DNA from: Flavobacteriales bacterium
Lineage (GTDB): Bacteria; Bacteroidota; Bacteroidia; Flavobacteriales_F; PHOS-HE28
Direction of reading: 5' to 3'
DNA length: 64,000 bases
NCBI GenBank assembly: GCA_016719225.1
Contig: JADKAN010000001.1
Span: 744,001 to 808,000 of the forward strand
Shown here: in pieces, positions 25,747-34,332 of the stretch
Layout: each line of letters opens with the position of its first letter
Position numbering within the stretch: position 1 is the stretch's first letter
Made by a program: the position numbers and the translations under genes
The notes under the pieces: generated by a model
Database searches by the model: none
What the model was told of the DNA's origin: nothing
The model's input: only the letters and a program-made list of their open reading frames with translations

Positions 25747-26178
25747 ATGATCAGCAAACGCGCGAAATACGCGTTGAACGCACTTCGTGAACTTGCACGC
25801 GACGAGAAGGGAGGACCTCTTTCAGCGGCGATCATCGCAGAGCGTGGACACATACCCGTGAAATTCCTCGAGGCGATCCTTTTGGACCTGAACCGCGCGG
25901 GTATCATTCTGAGCAAAAGGGGACGTAACGGAGGCCATGTGCTACGGAAGCCCGCCACTGAGATACAGATGGCCGAGGTCTTGCGGTTGTTCGACGGCGC
26001 GATCGGGCTGGTGCCATGCGTTACTTACAATTACTATGAGCGTTGTGAGGAATGCGTGGACGAAGAGACATGCGGCATACGCGATGTGTTCGTCGGGATA
26101 CGGGCCGCGACCGTGAAGCTGCTCCAATCCGCAACACTAGCGGATGTGCTCAAGCGGGAGCGAAAGCTGCGTAATTAG
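25747..26178 (+). CDS. Rrf2-family transcriptional regulator with a four-cysteine cluster
   Basis: 143 residues. The N-terminal winged helix starts MISKRAKYALNALRELA and includes IPVKFLEAILLDLNRAGII and SKRGRNGGHVLRKP, the standard Rrf2 pattern. Cysteines C91, C100, C103 and C109 fall where IscR, NsrR and RsrR carry Fe-S ligands, with a spacing of C-x8-C-x2-C-x5-C, so an Fe-S or thiol sensor is likely. The gene lies between the porin and the DUF2490-pst genes. A palindromic operator about 300 bp downstream (26477-26517) is a candidate target, but this is inference from position alone. Confidence 0.88.
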   Translation: MISKRAKYALNALRELARDEKGGPLSAAIIAERGHIPVKFLEAILLDLNRAGIILSKRGRNGGHVLRKPATEIQMAEVLRLFDGAIGLVPCVTYNYYERCEECVDEETCGIRDVFVGIRAATVKLLQSATLADVLKRERKLRN

Positions 26179-26449
26179 CTCTTCGGACCATCTTTCTCGA
26201 ACCTTGGTACTCGGCTTATCCGAACTGGCACTAACGTCGCCTTTCCATTCGTTTTCATATGCATCCCGGCTCCGGTAAATGATAGCCGCTAGTTCTTATG
26301 TCCGTAACACAGACCTGCCTGGCGTAAGTGATCTGGCCGAAGGAGCTGTTGAATGAGAGGTCGCCTTTGGTCCACAGACCACGCGCCTGCCATGACCGAC
26401 AGGGTATTGAAGGGGTACGTAGTCGTTCCAGGACCCGGGTAAAATTAAT
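26179..26449. other. Intergenic stretch between rrf2 and the DUF2490 promoter
   Basis: About 270 bp of this 353-bp gap lies before the promoter described next. No gene is supported. A minus-strand frame around 26260-26460 could encode a phrase resembling a beta-barrel strand (KGDLSFNSSFGQI), but it has no start or full domain. Confidence 0.4.
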
Positions 26450-26480
26450 TTGACAGGAACCGTATACGCATCTACATTTG
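26450..26480 (+). promoter_or_regulatory. Promoter of the DUF2490-pst operon
   Basis: TTG at 26450-26452 (TTTG from 26449), a 20-nt spacer and a perfect -7 TACATTTG at 26473-26480. This is the best full match to the Bacteroidota promoter consensus in the window. The start point should fall near 26486-26488, inside the inverted repeat. Confidence 0.75.
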
Positions 26481-26517
26481 CCCTAAATCCTATATGACAT
26501 ATAGGATTTAGGGCAAA
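26477..26517. promoter_or_regulatory. Perfect 19-bp inverted repeat, probable operator
   Basis: The arms 26477-26495 (TTTGCCCTAAATCCTATAT) and 26499-26517 are exact reverse complements around the spacer GAC. The left arm includes the last four bases of the -7 box and the repeat covers the predicted transcription start, the classical position for a repressor. There is no T run after it and it precedes the gene, so it does not look like a terminator. It could alternatively fold as an RNA hairpin at the 5' end of the mRNA. Confidence 0.75.
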
Positions 26518-26531
26518 CATGAACCCAGAAT

Positions 26532-27341
26532 ATGCAAGGCATGGCTCAAACCCTTCGGAACCACATTCGGTCCACCATCACTACGACCCTCATTCTCGCC
26601 GCCTTCATAGCGGAGGCGCAGAAGGTGCAGACGCACCAAAGCCTGGTGTGGTATGCGAATACCACAACGATCAAATTAACCGATCGATGGGCGGTGAGCT
26701 TTGATGTTCAAGAGCGACGGTTCGTAGGTCCTGGGGCCCAGCATCAATTCTTGGTCAGGCCTACCGTTATCCGGGATCTTGGCAGCGGTTGGGATCTGGG
26801 AATGGGCGGATGTGTGTTCTGGCAAAGTCCACAGGACCCGCTCTCCACGTCCACATTGGTCGTTCCGGAACTCCGGCCCCATATGGAACTGAACGAGCGC
26901 CAGAAATTGAAATATTTCCGCTTCAACCAGCGCTACAAGATCGAGGCCCGTTTCTTCCATAATGTCGTGGACAATGAACTCGTGGAGGGATACACGTTCG
27001 GAAACCTCCGGTTCCGTTATCGGGCAGGAATCGATCTCCCCTTGATCAAGTCTTCCGGCAAGGGGCCAGAACGCCTCACGTTACGGTTGAACGATGAGGT
27101 CCTGATAAATGTCGGGGAGAAGATCATAGCGAACACCTTCGACAATAACCGGGCGTACATCGGCCTGGCCACGAACATCACCCCCGCATTGGGTCTTGAG
27201 GTGGGCTACTTGAACTGGTTCCAAGAACGATCGAACGGAAAGGACTTCTACAACCGGAATATCCTGCGCATAGCACTGTCGCAAAAGATCGATATGGGAA
27301 GACATGCGCACACACCTGCGAACGATCCACCGAAAGGATGA
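26532..27341 (+). CDS. DUF2490 family outer-membrane-like protein
   Basis: 269 residues from the ATG at 26532; an ATG at 26541 is also possible. A signal-like N-terminus (STITTTLILAAFIAEAQ) is followed by a beta-rich protein of the DUF2490 family: SLVWYANTTTIKLTDRWAVS, FLVRPTVIRDLG, YFRFNQRYKIEARF and RFRYRAGIDLPL, ending in alternating strands. Probably a small outer-membrane barrel of unknown role. It is the first gene after the palindrome-containing promoter, and its stop overlaps an alternative upstream ATG of pstS, so it is likely co-transcribed with pst. Confidence 0.82.
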   Translation: MQGMAQTLRNHIRSTITTTLILAAFIAEAQKVQTHQSLVWYANTTTIKLTDRWAVSFDVQERRFVGPGAQHQFLVRPTVIRDLGSGWDLGMGGCVFWQSPQDPLSTSTLVVPELRPHMELNERQKLKYFRFNQRYKIEARFFHNVVDNELVEGYTFGNLRFRYRAGIDLPLIKSSGKGPERLTLRLNDEVLINVGEKIIANTFDNNRAYIGLATNITPALGLEVGYLNWFQERSNGKDFYNRNILRIALSQKIDMGRHAHTPANDPPKG

Positions 27342-27385
27342 GACACACGAATACTCTGAGCGAAAGACCTAACAGATCACCAACC

Positions 27386-28378
27386 ATGAAACGACCACAT
27401 CAGTTCACCCTTGCAATGCTTTTCATAATGCTTGGCACCGCCTGCGGATCTGCGCCGGATGACCCAGCCCAACATGATGACGCACGACTGCGTGGTACCA
27501 TTTCCATGTCCGGGGCATTTGCTCTATATCCTTTGGCTGTGAAGTGGGGAGAGGAATTCACCAAAATAAACCCGGATGTCCGTTTCGATATCCAAGGCGG
27601 TGGCGCCGGAAAGGGAATGACGGACATGCTGGCAGGATCCGTGCAACTGGGGATGATCAGCCGTGCTATCGGTGAAGAGGAGTTGGCAAAAGGCGCATAT
27701 CCGATCGCAGTGGCAAAGGATGCCGTGCTCGCGACGGTCAGTTCAACCAATCCCCATCTGGCGGCGTTGAAGGCACGTGGTGTCACGAAAGAGGATCTGG
27801 AGAATATCTGGATCAAGGGAACCGTAAAGACGTGGGGCGACTTGCTGGGTGATGGCAGTTCGGATGTGATCTCGGTCTACACCCGGAGTGATGCCGCAGG
27901 CGCTCCGGAAACGTGGGCGAAGTTTTTGGGAGGGGCACAGGAAGACCTGCAAGGCGTAGGTGTGTTCGGCGATCCGGGTCTGGCGGATGCCGTGACGAAG
28001 GATCCGCTCGGCATCGGATTCAACAACGTGAATTACGTGTATGACATCCATACGCAACATCCGTTCCCCACATTGGCCGTAGTGCCATTGGACCTTGATG
28101 GAAGTAGATCCATCTCGCCGAACGAGGATCTCTATGCAACCCTGGATGTATTGAACACGGCCATCGTGGACGGGCTTTATCCATCGCCTCCCGCACGACC
28201 CTTGTACTTCACTACATTGAATGCACCCAAAGACCCATTGCTGCTTGCCTTTTTGGGATGGGTGCTCACGGATGGGCAGCGATTCGTGCCGGAAGCCGGT
28301 TATGTTCCGCTTCCGAAAGCCTTGGTGGAGGAGGAGCACTTGAAATTAAAAGGAGCTCCGGCTACTTCTGCAAAGTGA
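27386..28378 (+). CDS. pstS: Phosphate ABC transporter substrate-binding lipoprotein PstS
   Basis: 330 residues from the ATG at 27386. The signal ends in a lipobox-like LGTAC with C20 as the lipidation site. The mature protein begins the PstS pattern ISMSGAFALYPLAVKWGEEF and has the phosphate-loop region IQGGGAGKGMTDMLAG, then MISRAIGEEE and SVYTRSDAAGAPETWAKFL. It delivers phosphate to PstC-PstA. The frame could begin at 27338, but the lipoprotein signal favours 27386. It is 3 bp before pstC. Confidence 0.9.
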   Translation: MKRPHQFTLAMLFIMLGTACGSAPDDPAQHDDARLRGTISMSGAFALYPLAVKWGEEFTKINPDVRFDIQGGGAGKGMTDMLAGSVQLGMISRAIGEEELAKGAYPIAVAKDAVLATVSSTNPHLAALKARGVTKEDLENIWIKGTVKTWGDLLGDGSSDVISVYTRSDAAGAPETWAKFLGGAQEDLQGVGVFGDPGLADAVTKDPLGIGFNNVNYVYDIHTQHPFPTLAVVPLDLDGSRSISPNEDLYATLDVLNTAIVDGLYPSPPARPLYFTTLNAPKDPLLLAFLGWVLTDGQRFVPEAGYVPLPKALVEEEHLKLKGAPATSAK

Positions 28379-28381
28379 GCC

Positions 28382-29374
28382 ATGGGGAACAGAATATTCC
28401 TTTCGGACCCTACTGCCTGCACGGCGGAAGTCGTGGCAGGTGCTCGTCTCCTCGCTGTTGCGGATCGCGTCGGCCCGGACCGTGCGTGGCGCCGGGCGGC
28501 AATGGACAATTTGATGCGCGTGGTGGTGGCGATGTTCGCTTGGTGCATGCCCTTGCTTCTTCTGGCCATCGCCATAGGACTTGCCGTAAAGGCGATGCCG
28601 CTGATCTCGACCACACCTTTGATGGACTTGCTTACATCATCGGAATGGCGACCCTTGAAGGGCGAGTTCGGCTTCTTGGCCTTCATCGTGGGCACCGTTG
28701 AGGTCACTCTAATCGCGGTGCTTCTCGCGGTTCCCTTCGGTGTGCTTTCCGGGATCTACCTGTCCGAACATTCGAACACAGCCACCAAGCGGTTAGCAGT
28801 GCCCGTCCTGGATATGCTCGGTGCCATTCCCTCCGTGATCTTCGGCATATGGGGTGTGGTGCTCATTGTTCCGTTGGTCCGCAATGGGATCGCACCGTTT
28901 TTCGGTGTTGCTTCCACCGGATACACGGTCCTTACCGGCGGCTTGGTGCTTTCGGTCATGGTATTCCCTTTGATCACGCAAGTGGTGCATGAGGTTGTTC
29001 GCACCGTGCCGAACGGCTTGCGCGATGCCGGACTGGCGCTTGGCGCTACCAATTGGGAGACCACGCGGAAAGTGGTCGTGCGTAAGGCACTGCCGGGGAT
29101 ATGGGCTGCTTGCATCCTTGGCTTTTCCCGTGCTTTCGGGGAAACCATCGCAGTGCTCATGGTTGTCGGCAACGTCGTACAGATCCCGTGGAACCCGCTC
29201 CAAGCCGGCTATCCCATACCTGCCCTGATCGCCAATAACTACGGGGAAATGATGAGCATCCCGATGTATGACAGCGCGCTCATGTTCGCAGCGTTGCTGC
29301 TCTTGGCCATCGTTCTCGCGTTCAACCTATATGCGCGCCGCGTGCTGAAGCGCATGGAAATAAGGGCCAACTGA
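28382..29374 (+). CDS. pstC: Phosphate ABC transporter permease PstC
   Basis: 330 residues. The N-terminal ~45 residues before the first helix are longer than average, and a start nearer 28503 (MDNLMRVVVAM) is possible. Six helices follow. The EAA-type loop DAGLALGATNWETTRKVVV is near residue 220, with GFSRAFGETIAVLMV after it. It forms the inner-membrane channel with PstA. Two bases separate it from pstA. Confidence 0.92.
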   Translation: MGNRIFLSDPTACTAEVVAGARLLAVADRVGPDRAWRRAAMDNLMRVVVAMFAWCMPLLLLAIAIGLAVKAMPLISTTPLMDLLTSSEWRPLKGEFGFLAFIVGTVEVTLIAVLLAVPFGVLSGIYLSEHSNTATKRLAVPVLDMLGAIPSVIFGIWGVVLIVPLVRNGIAPFFGVASTGYTVLTGGLVLSVMVFPLITQVVHEVVRTVPNGLRDAGLALGATNWETTRKVVVRKALPGIWAACILGFSRAFGETIAVLMVVGNVVQIPWNPLQAGYPIPALIANNYGEMMSIPMYDSALMFAALLLLAIVLAFNLYARRVLKRMEIRAN

Positions 29375-29376
29375 AC

Positions 29377-30237
29377 ATGGAAAAGTCCACACGTAACAGG
29401 TTGCTTCAAGAGCAGGCCGCGCTTTGGATGATGCGCTCAGCTGCGTTCGTCGTATTCGCGAGTTTGGTCGCCATTATCCTTACCATCGTGGTGAAGGGCT
29501 GGTCCTCCTTGTCCTGGGAAATGCTGACCAGCACGCCGCAGGGCGGATATTACCTTGGAAAGGGTGGCGGGATCCTAAACGCCATTGCGGGTTCCGTCTA
29601 TCTGGCACTCGGGTCCACCGTGCTCGCCACGGGGATCGGCCTGCCCATCGCGCTGTATTTGAATGTCTATGCCTCGCCATCCGGTCGTTCGGTCGGGATG
29701 ATCCGTACCGCGCTCGATGTCCTGTTCGGTGTGCCCAGCATAGTTTACGGATCCTTCGGTTTCGTGCTGATGCTCTGGGTCGGCATCAAAGTGAGCCTGT
29801 TCGCGGGCATTATCGTCGTGGGCCTGCTAGTGGTGCCCATTGTGGCCCGTACCATGGACGAGGTGCTTCGAAGTGTGAGACCTGAAATGAAGGATGCCGC
29901 TTTCGCCATGGGCGCCACCCGTTGGGAAACTGCGTGGAAGGTCGTGGCAAGGCAAGGACTTCCCGGGTTGGGCACGGCCCTGCTCATGGGTTTTGGAAGG
30001 GCTATCGGTGACGCCGCGTCGGTGATGTTCACCACTGGATTTACGGACCACGTTCCCGGGTCCATCATGGATCCCGCCGCCACGTTACCTCTTGCCATTT
30101 TCTTTCAGCTCAGTTCACCAGTGCCCGAAGTACGGGAGCGCGCCTATGCTGCAGCGCTTGTCCTCACGATGATCATCCTGATCCTGAGCATTTTCGGTCG
30201 CCTTCTCGTCAAACGTTCCTCAAAGCATACCATCTGA
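29377..30237 (+). CDS. pstA: Phosphate ABC transporter permease PstA
   Basis: 286 residues with about six helices. The conserved EAA-type loop reads DAAFAMGATRWETAWKVVARQ, followed by MGFGRAIGDAASVMFTTGF. The periplasmic N-terminal part has LTSTPQGGYYLGKGGGILNAI, usual for PstA. It pairs with PstC. It is tightly spaced on both sides (2 and 3 bp). Confidence 0.93.
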   Translation: MEKSTRNRLLQEQAALWMMRSAAFVVFASLVAIILTIVVKGWSSLSWEMLTSTPQGGYYLGKGGGILNAIAGSVYLALGSTVLATGIGLPIALYLNVYASPSGRSVGMIRTALDVLFGVPSIVYGSFGFVLMLWVGIKVSLFAGIIVVGLLVVPIVARTMDEVLRSVRPEMKDAAFAMGATRWETAWKVVARQGLPGLGTALLMGFGRAIGDAASVMFTTGFTDHVPGSIMDPAATLPLAIFFQLSSPVPEVRERAYAAALVLTMIILILSIFGRLLVKRSSKHTI

Positions 30238-30240
30238 ACC

Positions 30241-31005
30241 ATGCACACACCAAGAACCACATTAAGCGTCCGCGGACTGCACGTGAACTACGGCGACCAT
30301 GCTGTGCTGAAGGATGTTAACGTCGATTTCCCCGATCGAAGGCTCACGGCCATCATCGGGCCATCAGGCTGTGGCAAGACCACCTTGCTCCGGACCTTGA
30401 ACCGTCTTATCGACAACACCGAGGGAACACGGATAACGGGTGAAGTGCTGCTCGACGGACAGGATATTTACGCACGTGGCGCTGATGTTACCGGACTGCG
30501 CAGGAAAATGGGACTATTGAGCCAACGGCCCACTCCGCTCCCTATGAGCATCTTCGACAATGTCGCGTTCGGCATGAGGATCCACGGAGAACGGCCCAAG
30601 CAGCAGATCGCGGAACGCGTGGAGTATTTTCTGCGGCATGCCAGTTTGTGGGAGGAAGTGAAGGAACGTTTGCATCAACCAGCAGGAGGGCTATCGATCG
30701 GTCAACAGCAGCGGCTTTGCTTGGCCCGTGGTCTAGCGGTGGGTCCTGAAGTGATCTTGGGCGATGAACCCACGTCCGCGCTGGATCCCATAAGTACCCG
30801 CCACATTGAGGACAAGTTCACTGAGTTGAAAGAGCGCTATGCGATCATCATCGTTACCCACGTGCTGAGACAGGCCCGACGTTTGGCGGACCATGTCGTT
30901 TTCATGTACCTCGGGGAAGTGGTGGAACAAGGTCCCGCTGAACAATTGTTCAATGACCCTCAGCACGAGCTGACGCGGGCGTACATCTCCGGAAGTATCA
31001 GTTGA
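30241..31005 (+). CDS. pstB: Phosphate ABC transporter ATP-binding protein PstB
   Basis: 254 residues. Walker A is IGPSGCGKTTLLRTLNRL, Walker B is VILGDEPTSALDP and the H-loop is in IIIVTHVLRQ. The ABC signature reads LSIGQQQRLCLARGLA where most PstB have LSGGQQQR, so the third residue is isoleucine. It energises PstCA. phoU does not follow, and the next gene is queA. Length is normal. Confidence 0.93.
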   Translation: MHTPRTTLSVRGLHVNYGDHAVLKDVNVDFPDRRLTAIIGPSGCGKTTLLRTLNRLIDNTEGTRITGEVLLDGQDIYARGADVTGLRRKMGLLSQRPTPLPMSIFDNVAFGMRIHGERPKQQIAERVEYFLRHASLWEEVKERLHQPAGGLSIGQQQRLCLARGLAVGPEVILGDEPTSALDPISTRHIEDKFTELKERYAIIIVTHVLRQARRLADHVVFMYLGEVVEQGPAEQLFNDPQHELTRAYISGSIS

Positions 31006-31043
31006 ACAGGTAATTGCTGCGTGGCATGAAACGTGGCCATGAC

Positions 31044-31051
31044 GAACTTTG
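31044..31051 (+). promoter_or_regulatory. Probable -7 element for queA (leaderless)
   Basis: GAACTTTG, one mismatch to TAnnTTTG, ends 6 nt before the ATG at 31058. Confidence 0.35.
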
Positions 31052-31057
31052 CCGTCC

Positions 31058-32263
31058 ATGGACCCTCGCAACATCGCCATTGCAGACCTGACGTACGACC
31101 TACCGGAGGACCGGATCGCCCAATATCCGCTCTTCAAACGGGACGAGGCCAAGATCTTGGTTTTCCGTGATGGGCAGATCAGAGACCGGCAATTCTGCGA
31201 CCTGCCCAATGAATTGCCTAAAAACACGTTGCTAGTGCTGAACGACACGCGCGTGGTGCATGCCCGCATCCCTTTCCGACGGGTCAGCGGCGCATTGATC
31301 GAGTGCATGGTGCTTTCTCCGGAGCAAGATCGGTCCATGGAGCAAGCCCTTCAGGGCATGTCACCCGTACGTTGGTGGTGCATGGTCGGCAATGCCAAGC
31401 GCTGGAAAGGGGAGGAGCTCATCGCGGAAAAGGGAGGGAGTGCGTTGAAGGCAGTGCGCATTGAATTCCATGACGGCGAACATCTCATCGAATTCAGCTG
31501 GGATGGCGGTGGAAGCTTTCTTGAACAGCTCGACCGTTCCGGGGAAGTTCCATTGCCGCCGTACATGCGCAGGACTGCTGAGGTAAGCGATGACAACCGT
31601 TACAACACCGTATTCGGTGAGCGTCCGGGTTCGGTGGCGGCGCCCACTGCCAGCCTTCACTTCACGCCGGAGATCCTCGACGCCATTAAGAGCAAAGGCA
31701 TTTCTTCCGAGCGGGTAACGTTGCATGTGGGTGCGGGCACTTTTCTCCCTGTGAAAGCGGATACTATGGTCGATCATGCTATGCACAGTGAACAGGTGCG
31801 CATTCCCCGCGCTTCGGTGGTGCAGCTCTTGGAGCATCTGGGTAATGGACCGGTGGTGCCTGTCGGAACAACCGCGCTCCGAACTGTCGAAAGCCTCTAC
31901 TGGTTCGGTGCCGACCTTGCTTTGGGCGCGGAATTCACGCAACTGAAGGTCGACCAGTGGCGTCCGTATGCCGCGAAACCGCCTGTGCCTGTGGATAAAG
32001 CGCTGCGTGCGGTGCTGCAATGGTTGGAAAAGAACGCACTCGATGCCGTTGCTGGCAGCACCAACTTATTGATCGCGCCAGGCTATGAATTCCGGCTCGC
32101 GGATGGTCTTATTACTAATTTCCACCAGCCGAAAAGCACGTTATTGCTCTTGGTCGCAGCGATGATCGGTCCGCAATGGCGCACGGTCTACGCGCACGCC
32201 CTGGCCAATGGCTATCGGTTCCTGAGCTATGGCGATGGCTCGTTACTGTGGCGGAAGCGGTGA
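31058..32263 (+). CDS. queA: S-adenosylmethionine:tRNA ribosyltransferase-isomerase QueA
   Basis: 401 residues from the ATG at 31058; a TTG three codons earlier is in frame but less likely. It moves the ribosyl part of SAM to 7-aminomethyl-7-deazaguanine in tRNA, giving epoxyqueuosine. Family motifs: DLPEDRIAQYPLFKRDEAKIL, VLNDTRVVHARI, the LHVGAGTFLPVK region and a C-terminal NFHQPKSTLLLLV. Length is slightly above the ~345-residue average because of an insertion around residues 90-150. Confidence 0.93.
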   Translation: MDPRNIAIADLTYDLPEDRIAQYPLFKRDEAKILVFRDGQIRDRQFCDLPNELPKNTLLVLNDTRVVHARIPFRRVSGALIECMVLSPEQDRSMEQALQGMSPVRWWCMVGNAKRWKGEELIAEKGGSALKAVRIEFHDGEHLIEFSWDGGGSFLEQLDRSGEVPLPPYMRRTAEVSDDNRYNTVFGERPGSVAAPTASLHFTPEILDAIKSKGISSERVTLHVGAGTFLPVKADTMVDHAMHSEQVRIPRASVVQLLEHLGNGPVVPVGTTALRTVESLYWFGADLALGAEFTQLKVDQWRPYAAKPPVPVDKALRAVLQWLEKNALDAVAGSTNLLIAPGYEFRLADGLITNFHQPKSTLLLLVAAMIGPQWRTVYAHALANGYRFLSYGDGSLLWRKR

Positions 32264-32347
32264 TCTAGCGCGCGTTGCAGTCGTGAAGCGGCGGTCCGGA
32301 TACTACCCGCGCATATCTTGCGTTCCAATCCGCGAGAATCCCAACAC

Positions 32348-33400
32348 ATGCACAGACCGCTGCGCTATTTGGCCACTGTTCCATTTTTTACCGCGTTCTT
32401 TTCCTTCGGCCAATTGGGCGGTGATGCTGTATTCCGTGTGCTGGATATCCCTTCCTCTGCGCGCATTTCGGCTTTGGGCGGTTCGCCTGTCGCCGTTTAT
32501 GACAACGATATCAATTTGGGCCTCTTCAACCCGGCGCTGTTGAATTCAAGCATGGCCAAGCAGGTCGCGTTGAGCTTCATGCCATACGTGGACGGCATCA
32601 ACTTGGGTTACGCAGCTTATGGACACAGTTTCGACAGCGTGGGCGTGACCATGAGCGGGTCCGTACAGTACGTGGATTATGGCACCTTTACCCGCCGTGA
32701 TGAGACGGGTGCGGACCAAGGCACTTTCAGCGCCGGGGAATACGTGGTCCAAGTGGGTGCTGGCAAGGCGATCGACAGCGTGTTCAGCATGGGCGTGAAC
32801 CTGAAGTTCATCACCTCGAACCTTGAGGCCTATAATGCTTCGGGCTGGGCGGCTGACATTGGCGGCGTTTACGTGAAGCAGTCCATCGGCCTGACCATCG
32901 GCGCTACGCTGCGGAACATCGGCTTTGTAAGCAGCACCTATGACGGGACCAAGGAGAAACTACCGTTCCAAGCACAGCTTGCGGCCACATACAAATTCAG
33001 GCACGCCCCGTTCCGGCTGGGACTTTCCATCGACAACATGCAGCAATGGGACCTCACCTACAAGGATCCTGTGCAGGTGGACCAGATCGACCCCGTGACC
33101 GGGGAGATCATCACCAAGAAGGTGACCACTGTGGACAAGGCGCTTTACCACGTAGTGCCCAACGCTGAGATCCTGTTCGGACCCAATTTCATGGTACGCA
33201 TGGGCTACAATTACCGCCGTCGGCAAGAGCTGGCTGCTGATGTTAAACCGGGCCTGTCCGGTGTGAGCTTCGGCATCGGCTTGAAAGTGAGCCGCGTGAT
33301 CTTGAGCTATAGCTATGCGCAATTCAACCTTGCCGGGGCGAGCAACACATTCACTTTGGCTCTTCGCTTCGCGGATCTGAAGCGGACCACTGCGGGATAA
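32348..33400 (+). CDS. porQ: PorQ-like type IX secretion outer-membrane protein
   Basis: 350 residues from the ATG at 32348; a TTG start ten codons upstream is possible. The signal peptide (ATVPFFTAFFSFGQ) is followed by a FadL-like barrel with the PorQ opening VFRVLDIPSSARISALGG and NDINLGLFNPALL, and a final strand LALRFADL. PorQ is an accessory component of the T9SS at the outer membrane, linked to the PorZ attachment complex in Porphyromonas. cmk follows on the same strand, an order I recall from other Bacteroidota. Confidence 0.82.
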   Translation: MHRPLRYLATVPFFTAFFSFGQLGGDAVFRVLDIPSSARISALGGSPVAVYDNDINLGLFNPALLNSSMAKQVALSFMPYVDGINLGYAAYGHSFDSVGVTMSGSVQYVDYGTFTRRDETGADQGTFSAGEYVVQVGAGKAIDSVFSMGVNLKFITSNLEAYNASGWAADIGGVYVKQSIGLTIGATLRNIGFVSSTYDGTKEKLPFQAQLAATYKFRHAPFRLGLSIDNMQQWDLTYKDPVQVDQIDPVTGEIITKKVTTVDKALYHVVPNAEILFGPNFMVRMGYNYRRRQELAADVKPGLSGVSFGIGLKVSRVILSYSYAQFNLAGASNTFTLALRFADLKRTTAG

Positions 33401-33615
33401 TTTATCCTGGGAGGTGCAGGGTTTATAGTGAAATAGCCTTGCCTCACGCGGCAAGAAAGCCATTTTGCATAGTCCTGCCTGCTCTACCGTATTCCGCATT
33501 TAGACCAGCCTTAAGCTCTATGAGGTCGAGCTCTTCAACGCATATGCTCTACGCCTTTGCAACCTGCGGCAATTTCACTGCGCCTCGAGCCTCAACCCGT
33601 ATTTTAGCGCACCCC

Positions 33616-34317
33616 ATGCGCCGTATCAACATCGCCATCGACGGTTTCAGCAGCTGTGGAAAGAGCACGCTGGCCAAGCAGCTGGCGCATCATCTGGGGT
33701 ACACTTACATCGACAGTGGTGCCATGTACAGGGCCATCGCGCTGTACGTTGTGGAGAATGGCTTGGTGATAGAAGGAAAGCTGGATAAGCCGAACCTGTT
33801 GCGCGTGCTGGACAAGATCGAAATCACGTTCAAGCACGACGATTCCACCCAGCGCAGCGAGACCTGGTTGGACGGACGCAATGTGGAGCACAAGATCCGC
33901 GGCATGGAGGTGAGCCGGCATGTCACTCTGGTCAGCCCTGTGCCGGAGGTTCGCGCCAAGCTGGTGCAGATCCAACAAGCCTTGGGTAAGGACGGCGGCG
34001 TGGTGATGGACGGCCGTGATATCGGCACGGTCGTTTTCCCGGATGCCGAAGTGAAGTTTTACATGACCGCCCGTCCGGAAATACGCGCTAAGCGCCGCTA
34101 TTTGGAACTGGTTGGCCGGGGCGTGGAAGTGGACTATGCCAGCGTACTGGAGAACATCGAACGCCGGGATGACGACGATACCAAGCGCGAGGCTGATCCA
34201 CTGCTGAAAGCTCCGGACGCCTTGGAGATCGACAACAGCGACCTAACCGCCACGGAACAGTTCGATCTGGCCTTGGGTTTTGTAGTGAAGACGATAGGGG
34301 TGGTCGCAGAGGCGTGA
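33616..34317 (+). CDS. cmk: (d)CMP kinase
   Basis: 233 residues from the ATG at 33616; the longer open frame lacks a credible N-terminus. It phosphorylates CMP/dCMP. P-loop IAIDGFSSCGKSTLAKQLA (residues 5-23), Y-I-D-S-G-A-M-Y-R, the VMDGRDIGTVVFPDA motif and the ARPEIRAKRR lid region are intact. It follows porQ by 215 bp. It converges with the frameshifted paralogue gene at 34333. Confidence 0.94.
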   Translation: MRRINIAIDGFSSCGKSTLAKQLAHHLGYTYIDSGAMYRAIALYVVENGLVIEGKLDKPNLLRVLDKIEITFKHDDSTQRSETWLDGRNVEHKIRGMEVSRHVTLVSPVPEVRAKLVQIQQALGKDGGVVMDGRDIGTVVFPDAEVKFYMTARPEIRAKRRYLELVGRGVEVDYASVLENIERRDDDDTKREADPLLKAPDALEIDNSDLTATEQFDLALGFVVKTIGVVAEA

Positions 34318-34332
34318 GTTCCGCTCGGAAAC

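Noticed and set aside
26258..26460. Minus-strand open frame that reads KGDLSFNSSFGQI, like a strand of an outer-membrane protein
   Set aside because: No start codon, no domain beyond a single strand-like phrase, and no continuation in other frames; could be chance. An old gene remnant is possible but not supported.
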